Shown here piece after piece: positions 41,611 to 47,342 of a stretch of 47,342 nt of DNA. The stretch is from Clostridiales bacterium (lineage in GTDB: Bacteria > Bacillota > Clostridia > Lachnospirales > Cellulosilyticaceae): the NCBI GenBank assembly GCA_019418225.1, contig DYCF01000040.1, positions 1 to 47,342 of the forward strand. Reading direction: 5' to 3'. How positions within the stretch are numbered: the first letter of the stretch is position 1; every line of letters starts with the position of its first letter. A program made the translations under genes and the position numbers. Below the pieces are notes generated by a model that saw only the letters and a program-made list of their open reading frames with translations, did not search any database and was not told the DNA's origin.

Positions 41611-43236
41611 ATGACTAAAAAAAGACTACTTACTAAGCTTGTGGCTATTATGATGGTTTTAACCTTGTGTGTAGGCACATTGTTTGCACAAGATGTAAGT
41701 AAAACAAAAGCTGTAACAGTATACTTAGTTGGAGATTCAACTGTATGTGAATATGGTGATGACTCAAATAATTATGATGTAGAGCGTGCTGGTTGGGGTG
41801 AAAATATTGGTAGCTATTTTAATGATAATGTAAAATTTGTTAATTTGGCTATTTCAGGAAGAAGTGCAAGAAGTTTTACATATGAAGCAAAATATGAAAC
41901 ACTTTTAAAAGACATTAAAGCAGGGGATTACTTGTTTATTCAATTTGGTCATAATGATGCTAAGGCAGATGATTTATCATTAGAAGATACAAGTAAACGC
42001 TATCGTCATAGCTCGCCTCTTGGAGATGAATCAGTCAAAGAGAGTTATCAATATTATTTATATACATATTATATAAAAATGGCACAAGATAAAGGAGCAA
42101 TTCCTGTACTTGTAACACCAATTGTAAGAAGAGAATTTGAAAATGGTAAAGTGAAAGATACACATTATTCAGCATTAGAAAATGAAAAAACAATAAGTTA
42201 TGATGAGAGTATGCGTACACTTGCTAAGAAATTAAATGTGGCACTAATTGATTTAAATGCTAAAACTGAAGCATTATACAATAAACTTGGAGAAGAGGTT
42301 ACGATTAGTTTACACGCATTATACAATAGTAAAAAAGAAAATAAAGTTGATAATACGCATTTAAATGATATTGGTTCAAAAATGGTAGCCGGGCTTATTG
42401 CAGAAGAAATCAAAGTTTCTGATTTAGCACTTAAAGAGGAGCTAAAAGAAACAATAGCACGTAGCACAAATATTTATATTGTAGGAGATTCTACAGCTTG
42501 TGAGTATGGAGATGATTCGGCAAATTATATGATTGAACGTTCTGGTTGGGGAGAAAGTCTTGATCATTACTTTAATCATAATGATGTAAAAGTTGTAAAC
42601 TTAGCGCTTTCAGGTAGAAGTTCAAGAAGTTTCACTTATGAAGAAAATTATACAATACTAAAAAATAGCTTAAAAGCAGGGGATTACTTATTTATTCAAT
42701 TTGGTCATAATGATGAAAAAATAGATGATTTAACAGCTACAGATACAAGTAAACTTTATCGTCATACATCACCAGTTGGAGATGAAAAAACAGAAGGTAG
42801 CTATCAATATTACTTATATAATTATTATATTAAATTAGCTCAAGAAAAAGGTGCAACACCAGTGCTTCTTACACCAATTGTAAGGAGAAACTTTGAGGAT
42901 GAAAAAATAGTTTCTAGTCACTATTCAGCAGTAGAAGCTGAAAAGGTAATAAGCTATGATGAGGTGATGCGTCAATTGGCTCAAAAGTTAGATATAACAC
43001 TACTTGATCTTAATGCACAAACAGAAGCACTATATAATAAATTAGGTACAGAGCGTACAGTTTATCTTCATGCAGTTTATAACGAAAAGAAAGAAAATAA
43101 GGTTGATAATACGCATTTAAATCATTATGGTTCAAATGTAGTGGCAGACCTAGTGGCAAAAGAAATTTATAAATCAAATTTAGGCCTTCGCGGTTTCATT
43201 GTACCAGCAACTTTTTTAAATGAAATTACAGAATAA
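41611..43236 (+). CDS. Secreted protein with two tandem CE12-like SGNH esterase domains
   Basis: The 541-residue product starts behind AGGAGGAAA and has a signal peptide cut near LFAQD (about residue 27). Two very similar domains of about 250 residues follow. Each has the full SGNH set: Ser in GDST (S43 and S294), Gly/Arg block SGRS, Asn in GHND (N115 and N367), and the Asp/His pair in DNTHLN (H250 and H502). The sequence order fits carbohydrate esterase family 12 (rhamnogalacturonan or pectin acetylesterases, YesT/RhgT-like). Both domains look active. It probably deacetylates pectin outside the cell and so supports the GH43 arabinanase. The N-terminal ~250 residues align with the C-terminal ~250 residue for residue across most motifs. 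Confidence 0.9.
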   Translation: MTKKRLLTKLVAIMMVLTLCVGTLFAQDVSKTKAVTVYLVGDSTVCEYGDDSNNYDVERAGWGENIGSYFNDNVKFVNLAISGRSARSFTYEAKYETLLKDIKAGDYLFIQFGHNDAKADDLSLEDTSKRYRHSSPLGDESVKESYQYYLYTYYIKMAQDKGAIPVLVTPIVRREFENGKVKDTHYSALENEKTISYDESMRTLAKKLNVALIDLNAKTEALYNKLGEEVTISLHALYNSKKENKVDNTHLNDIGSKMVAGLIAEEIKVSDLALKEELKETIARSTNIYIVGDSTACEYGDDSANYMIERSGWGESLDHYFNHNDVKVVNLALSGRSSRSFTYEENYTILKNSLKAGDYLFIQFGHNDEKIDDLTATDTSKLYRHTSPVGDEKTEGSYQYYLYNYYIKLAQEKGATPVLLTPIVRRNFEDEKIVSSHYSAVEAEKVISYDEVMRQLAQKLDITLLDLNAQTEALYNKLGTERTVYLHAVYNEKKENKVDNTHLNHYGSNVVADLVAKEIYKSNLGLRGFIVPATFLNEITE

Positions 43237-43294
43237 GTTTAAAAGTGACCTTTCTTATGATATAGTTTGAGAGTACTATGAATAAGAAGCGTCA

Positions 43295-43343
43295 AAAATA
43301 AGCTCCAAGATGGTGACGCATGCACTGGATTGGAGCTTATTTT
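43295..43343 (+). terminator. Terminator after the CE12 gene
   Basis: AAAATAAGCTCCAA (43295-43308) pairs perfectly with TTGGAGCTTATTTT (43330-43343) around a 21-base loop. It ends 20 bases before the next start. Confidence 0.8.
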
Positions 43344-43363
43344 GTGATAAGAAAGGAAACAAT

Positions 43364-43933
43364 ATGATAGCATTAGAGCGATTAAATACAATTACATTAG
43401 CACATCATTTGATGACACAATATATTAAGGAAGGTGCATGTTGCATTGATGCGACAGCTGGAAGAGGGTTTGATACAGCCTTTTTATGTGAACTTGTAGG
43501 AGATAGTGGTCAGGTACTTGCTTTTGATATTCAAGAAGATGCAGTTAAAAGCACAAGAGACCTTTTAGAAGAACGTGGTTTTAAGGCAGAAGTACGCTTA
43601 GAAAGTCATGTAAATATGAATCGCTATAAAGCAGCTGAAAGCGTAGATGGCATTATGTTTAATTTTGGCTACTTACCAGGTGGTGATCATACTATTTGTA
43701 CCCATGCTGAAAGTAGTATTGCAGCTATTACATGTGGCCTTGAACTTTTAAAGAAAAAAGGTGTGATGAGTCTTTGTATTTATCATGGCGGGGATACCGG
43801 ATTTGAAGAAAAAAATGCGTTGATGGCATACTTAAAGACATTGGATACAAAAAAATATACAGTTATAGTCAGTGAGTTATATAATAGACCTAATTATCCA
43901 CCTCTCTCAGTATTTATTACTAAAGATAAATAA
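43364..43933 (+). CDS. mnmM: MnmM/YtqB-like tRNA methyltransferase
   Basis: ATG 43364 behind AAGAAAGGAAAC gives 189 residues; the longer frame from 43310 runs through the terminator. The SAM motif is CIDATAGRGFDTAFLCELVG, then GQVLAFDIQEDAV, and the family hallmark MFNFGYLPGGDHTICTHAESS. This is the former rRNA-methylase-like family (PF06962). B. subtilis YtqB was recently shown to be MnmM, which methylates the aminomethyl group of tRNA U34 using SAM. The transposon-split terminator follows. Confidence 0.8.
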   Translation: MIALERLNTITLAHHLMTQYIKEGACCIDATAGRGFDTAFLCELVGDSGQVLAFDIQEDAVKSTRDLLEERGFKAEVRLESHVNMNRYKAAESVDGIMFNFGYLPGGDHTICTHAESSIAAITCGLELLKKKGVMSLCIYHGGDTGFEEKNALMAYLKTLDTKKYTVIVSELYNRPNYPPLSVFITKDK

Positions 43934-43981
43934 ATACTCGTATTGATAAAGGCTAAAAGGAATTAAAAGATATGCTGAGAA

Positions 43982-44007
43982 ATAAGAGTTATCGTAATAA
44001 CTCTTAT
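43982..44007. repeat. Direct repeat / terminator hairpin, left copy
   Basis: This 26-base sequence is a hairpin with 11-bp arms (ATAAGAGTTAT / ATAACTCTTAT) and a CGTA loop, and it is identical to 44179-44204. It lies immediately left of the 171-bp element and has lost the T tail, which now follows only the right copy. Confidence 0.92.
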
Positions 44008-44178
44008 CAGATTGTTGACAAATGAATTTTCCCAAAATAAACTCACAAATTAAGTGAGGATTATTCAAGAAAATCTATTAAAATAGGGGTAAAAAGAGCA
44101 GTTTAGGTCCATTTTTACCTCTGTTTTCTATTTCTAGACTAGTAAAATACTATGGAAAAGTTAATTGTCTACAGCCTG
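44008..44178 (+). mobile_element. 171-bp non-autonomous transposon (MITE-like) inserted in a terminator
   Basis: The element lies between two identical 26-bp hairpin sequences. Its ends are imperfect inverted repeats: CAGATTGTTGACAAAT at the left and CAGGCTGTAGACAATT read inward from the right, matching at 12 of 16 positions. It has no coding capacity. Its first 55 bases recur in inverted orientation at 1-55. A long, palindromic target duplication next to terminator hairpins resembles the behaviour reported for some IS1182-family elements, so it may be a deletion derivative of such an element. That family assignment is inference. Confidence 0.85.
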
Positions 44179-44210
44179 ATAAGAGTTATCGTAATAACTC
44201 TTATTTTTGT
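44179..44210 (+). terminator. Direct repeat / terminator hairpin, right copy with T tail
   Basis: The same 26-base hairpin as at 43982-44007 is followed here by TTTTG. It was probably the original terminator of the mnmM-like gene, now moved about 200 bases away by the insertion. Confidence 0.85.
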
Positions 44211-44289
44211 TGAAAAATTTTAATAAAAACTATAAAAAATATTTATTTTATAATATAATATTTAAAAATAAGTAAAATGGAGGTTGGAA

Positions 44290-45171
44290 ATGAAGTTTTT
44301 GACTTATAAAGTAGACGGAAAAGAGCAGGTAGGTGTACTGGGAAAAAATGAGCAAGTTGTTTGTCCGATAGGCGCAGTTGGGCTTCCTTATAGTTGCATG
44401 AATGAAGTCATCGAGAAGTTAACTCAGGAAGAAAAACAAAAATTAAAGTTGCTTTCAGAAAGTAATGAAGGGATCAAGCTTGAAAATATTCAAATGTGTG
44501 CCCCTATTCCAGTACCTAAACAAGATATTATTTGTCTTGGTATTAATTATATGGCTCATGCCGAAGAATCAGCACGCTATAAAAAAGAAGCCTTTGGTGG
44601 TGAAAGACCTTATGCCGTATATTTTTCAAAACGTGTCAATGAAGCAGTAGCTGATGGGGGAATCATTCCAAGTTATAAAAAGCTTATGGGAAGTTTAGAT
44701 TATGAAGTAGAACTTGCCGTGATTATTGGAAAAGATGCTAAAGATGTAGCTGAAGAAGATGCTTTTGAGTATATCTTTGGTTATACCATTATTAATGATG
44801 TAAGTGCCAGAGAGATTCAAACACGTCATAAACAATGGTATTTTGGCAAAAGCTTAGATGGATTTGTACCGATGGGGCCTTGGATTGTAACAGAAGAATG
44901 TTTTGAAAGACCACCTGTATTAGGAATTCTTTCATATGTTAATGGGGAGCTTCGTCAAAATGCTACAACAGATCTTTTAATATTTGATATTCCACATGTG
45001 ATTCATGAACTTTCAGAAGGGATGACTTTAAAAGCAGGAACGATCATTGCTATGGGGACACCAGCAGGTGTAGGGATGGGATTTGAACCACCACGTTTTT
45101 TGAAAGAAGGAGATGAAGTCTGCTGTGAGATTGAAGGGATTGGAAAGATTACAAATAAAATTGGAGAATAA
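44290..45171 (+). CDS. Fumarylacetoacetate hydrolase (FAH) family protein
   Basis: ATG 44290 lies behind GGAGG and gives 293 residues. The FAH fold is complete: IICLGINYMAHAEES, YFSKRVNEAVADGG, the metal-binding LDYEVELAVIIG (Glu/Glu), GYTIINDVSARE, WYFGKSLDGFVPMGPW and GTIIAMGTPAGVGMG. Members act as acylpyruvases, 2-oxo-acid decarboxylases or hydratases on dicarboxylates and need Mg2+. The substrate is not obvious, and no aromatic-degradation genes are adjacent. Confidence 0.88.
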   Translation: MKFLTYKVDGKEQVGVLGKNEQVVCPIGAVGLPYSCMNEVIEKLTQEEKQKLKLLSESNEGIKLENIQMCAPIPVPKQDIICLGINYMAHAEESARYKKEAFGGERPYAVYFSKRVNEAVADGGIIPSYKKLMGSLDYEVELAVIIGKDAKDVAEEDAFEYIFGYTIINDVSAREIQTRHKQWYFGKSLDGFVPMGPWIVTEECFERPPVLGILSYVNGELRQNATTDLLIFDIPHVIHELSEGMTLKAGTIIAMGTPAGVGMGFEPPRFLKEGDEVCCEIEGIGKITNKIGE

Positions 45172-45395
45172 TATGAGTCAATTGACAAAAAATATTTAAA
45201 AAAATTAATAACGAACGTTACATATGATTTGTAATTTTAATGTTCGAGAATTGATGCTCAAAAGTGAGGAAAATTCAGATATTTATACGTGTTAAAGATT
45301 ATTTTAGAAAAATTCATGGGATATATTGCAAAATATATCGAACTATGTTATAAATTAATAGACATAAAAAATGATTTACATAAGGAGACAATAAG

Positions 45396-47198
45396 ATGAA
45401 AAAAGCAACTTTAAAGTTATTCACTGCCATGATGGCTGTTGCTTGTATGAGTGTTACACCTCTTTTTGCAAAAGATGCAACAACAATTACACTTATTCAT
45501 ACAAACGACACACATGCTAATGTAAAAGATGATGGTAGTAAAGTTATTGGATTTGCTAAGTTTGCAACTTATGCAAATGAAGTAAAAAGCAATGAAAATG
45601 CACTTATTTTAGATGCTGGTGACATGTTCCAAGGCATGCCATTTGCAAACCTTGAAAATGGCCAAAGTATCATTAAACTTGCCAATGCTGCAGGTTATGA
45701 TGCCATGACAGTAGGAAATCATGAATTTGATTTTGGTGCAAAGAACTTCTTTGATATTGTAAGTCAATTAAACTATAAAGTACTTGCTGCAAACCTTAAA
45801 GATGCACAAGGTAATAATGCAGTAGATACATATATGGTTAAAGAATTTGACGGTGTTAAGGTAGGGGTATTTGGTATGGCTACTGAAGAAACTGCTTTCA
45901 AAACACACCCAGATAATGTTGTAGGTTATACTTTTACAGACATGATTGCAGAAGCAAAAGAAGCTGTTAAGGTATTACGTGAAAAAGAAGGCGTTGATGT
46001 TGTTGTAATGCTTTCACACTTAGGACTTGATGAAGGGGATTACACATCTGACCTTGTAGCACAAGCGGTAGAAGGGATTGATGTTATTATTGATGGCCAT
46101 AGTCATACTACACTTGAAGAAGGCCGTATGGTTAATGGAACATTAATTGCAAGTACAGGTGAAAAATTCAATAATGTAGGTCGTGTTGAAATTGTTGTAG
46201 AAGACGGTAAAGTAGAAAGTAAAACAGCTTCTCTTTTAGGATACAATGATTTTGCAGATGTTGTACCAGATGAAACAGTTTTAAAAGCTATTGAAGAAGT
46301 AGAAGCAGCTCAAGCCCCACTTCTTGAACGTGTTGTAGGAACAGCTGCAGTTAAATTAGTAGGCGATAGAAGTGTTGTAAGAACAGGTGAAACAAACTTA
46401 GGTCAACTTGCAACAGATGCGATGATTGATTTAACAGGTGCTGATGTTGCAATTACAAACGGTGGTGGTATTCGTGCATCTATCGAAGCAGGTGATATCA
46501 CAATGCAAGATATGGTAACAGTATTTCCATTTGGTAACACAATCATGGTAAAAGAAATCAAAGGTAGCGATATTAAAGCAGCACTTGAACATGGTGTAAG
46601 TGAATATCCAAATGAAAAAGGTGCTTTTCCTCATACAGCAGGTATGACATTTACATTAAATGCTTACAAAGAAGTAGGAAATCGCATTAGTGATCTTAAA
46701 ATAAATGGTATTCCAGTAGATCCTGACAAAATGTACACACTTGCAACAAATGATTTCATGGCAGCAGGTGGCGATGATTACACAATGTTTAAAGCTTACC
46801 CAATTAAAGCTGAATACAATACTTTAATGGATACACTTTTAGCATATGTAGAAAAAATAGGTACAGTAACTGGTGAGTTCTCACCACGTATGACAGTTGT
46901 AACAGAAGCACCAGCAGAAGTTGTGACAGAAGAAAAGGTAGAAGTAACAAACAAAGTTGTTGCACTTAGAAGCTACTTACAAGGACAAAACTTTGAAGTA
47001 AAATATGATAACAAACAAATTGTTGCAACTAAAGCAGATGTAACAATTACTTTCACAGTGGGTCAAGCTGAATATACAGCGAAGGATGCAGATTCTTCTT
47101 TAACAGGAAAATTATCAACAGCTTTAGAGCTTAGAAATAATGCAACTTATATAAATAGTGCAGATGTAGCTAAAATTTTAGCTGATCTTGCAGCATAA
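45396..47198 (+). CDS. Secreted 5'-nucleotidase / 2',3'-cyclic phosphodiesterase
   Basis: The 600-residue product starts behind AAGGAGACA. A signal peptide is cut near LFAKDA (about residue 26). The N-terminal metallophosphatase (about 28-250) shows HTNDTHAN, DAGDMFQG, GNHEFDFG, MLSHLGLDEG and DGHSHT, which bind the two metal ions. The 5'-nucleotidase C-terminal domain (about 300-500) contains LGQLATDAMI, NGGGIRASI and the nucleoside-binding AAGGDDYTMF. The last ~75 residues (VALRSYLQGQNFEVKYDNKQ) resemble the copper-amine-oxidase-N-like domain often appended to clostridial surface proteins and probably tether it. It scavenges nucleotides and phosphate outside the cell. The gene is closed by the terminator at 47248. 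Confidence 0.92.
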   Translation: MKKATLKLFTAMMAVACMSVTPLFAKDATTITLIHTNDTHANVKDDGSKVIGFAKFATYANEVKSNENALILDAGDMFQGMPFANLENGQSIIKLANAAGYDAMTVGNHEFDFGAKNFFDIVSQLNYKVLAANLKDAQGNNAVDTYMVKEFDGVKVGVFGMATEETAFKTHPDNVVGYTFTDMIAEAKEAVKVLREKEGVDVVVMLSHLGLDEGDYTSDLVAQAVEGIDVIIDGHSHTTLEEGRMVNGTLIASTGEKFNNVGRVEIVVEDGKVESKTASLLGYNDFADVVPDETVLKAIEEVEAAQAPLLERVVGTAAVKLVGDRSVVRTGETNLGQLATDAMIDLTGADVAITNGGGIRASIEAGDITMQDMVTVFPFGNTIMVKEIKGSDIKAALEHGVSEYPNEKGAFPHTAGMTFTLNAYKEVGNRISDLKINGIPVDPDKMYTLATNDFMAAGGDDYTMFKAYPIKAEYNTLMDTLLAYVEKIGTVTGEFSPRMTVVTEAPAEVVTEEKVEVTNKVVALRSYLQGQNFEVKYDNKQIVATKADVTITFTVGQAEYTAKDADSSLTGKLSTALELRNNATYINSADVAKILADLAA

Positions 47199-47247
47199 TT
47201 AGAATCGTGCAAATTACAAATAATGTGATAGAAGAAATCTAACACAT

Positions 47248-47286
47248 AAAAAGGACTAGTTCTCATAAAGAGAGCTAGTCCTTTTT
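47248..47286 (+). terminator. Terminator after the 5'-nucleotidase gene
   Basis: A 17-base arm (47248-47264, starting AAAAAGGACTAG) pairs with 47270-47286 (one G-T pair) around ATAAA and ends in five T. The group II intron begins six bases further on. Confidence 0.92.
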
Positions 47287-47291
47287 ATAGT

Positions 47292-47342
47292 GTGCCCAGC
47301 ATGGGCGTAGTCTAACGGGTGAAAGTCCCGAGTGTGGGTTGA
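47292..47342 (+). mobile_element. 5' end of a bacterial group II intron (cut by window edge)
   Basis: GTGCCCAGCATGGGC at 47292 and the later GGGTGAAAGTCCCG are the conserved opening of domain I of bacterial group II introns. The first bases GTG match the required 5' splice-site start. It reads rightward; the reverse transcriptase and 3' end lie beyond the window. Insertion directly after a terminator hairpin is the known target habit of some bacterial intron classes, notably IIC. Confidence 0.85.

Noticed and set aside
45172..45395. GAAC/GTTC words before the 5'-nucleotidase gene considered as a phosphate-response (PhoP) box.
   Set aside because: The spacing does not fit the known TTAACA direct-repeat pattern; the inverted arrangement is imperfect.

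Overview
The window is AT-rich DNA of a low-GC Gram-positive anaerobe. Three things point to Clostridia: secreted enzymes with cellulose-type carbohydrate-binding modules (CBM2, CBM3, GH43, CE3 and CE12), a lipoprotein sugar ABC transporter, and a phage lysis cassette of the clostridial kind. A cellulolytic lachnospiraceal genus such as Cellulosilyticum is my best guess, but that is inference. I see no tRNA, rRNA or CRISPR array.

Left part (1-8400), accessory DNA. The window opens inside a transposon end (1-55) abutting a terminator hairpin. A decayed prophage lysis module follows: a holin gene with an in-frame amber codon, an N-acetylmuramoyl-L-alanine amidase with an SH3-like tail, and an unknown glycine-zipper protein. 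Next comes a gene graveyard (IS3-family transposase tail, broken HNH endonuclease). A compact group then reads rightward: an Rpn-type nuclease, an unlisted 57-aa gene, a TOTE-type primase-helicase whose primase core is missing, and a SWIM zinc-finger protein. A short hairpin motif with a conserved loop occurs on both sides of this group (2134-2168 and 8283-8317). The group looks like a candidate conflict or defence island.

Middle part (8400-37400), mostly chromosomal. A glycan block carries pullulanase, a secreted CBM2-linked CE3-type esterase, glycogen branching enzyme (minus strand), a TetR regulator, a CUT1 sugar ABC transporter without its ATPase, a cupin protein, a branched-chain aminotransferase and a multidomain GH43 arabinanase. 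After a DUF436 gene comes a bioD-bioA pair behind a BirA-type operator that overlaps a clear promoter. Housekeeping and less common genes follow: a tRNA-dihydrouridine synthase, a DnaQ-fold exonuclease, a Pnkp-like phosphatase with a ruined kinase domain, a YhgE/Pip membrane protein, a radical SAM/SPASM enzyme, a methyltransferase, DUF523, an amidohydrolase, a small acidic protein with a ferredoxin, and a cysteine desulfurase next to a TtcA-like tRNA thiolase.

Right part (37400-47342). An MFS transporter, an RpiB-type isomerase, release factor 3 (minus strand), a secreted protein with two tandem CE12-type esterase domains, an MnmM-like tRNA methyltransferase, an FAH-family enzyme and a secreted 5'-nucleotidase. 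A 171-bp non-coding mobile element at 44008-44178 has split and duplicated a terminator hairpin, and its left end is identical (inverted) to bases 1-55. The last 51 bases are the 5' end of a group II intron placed just after another terminator. Three mobile-element ends in this window therefore sit at Rho-independent terminators.
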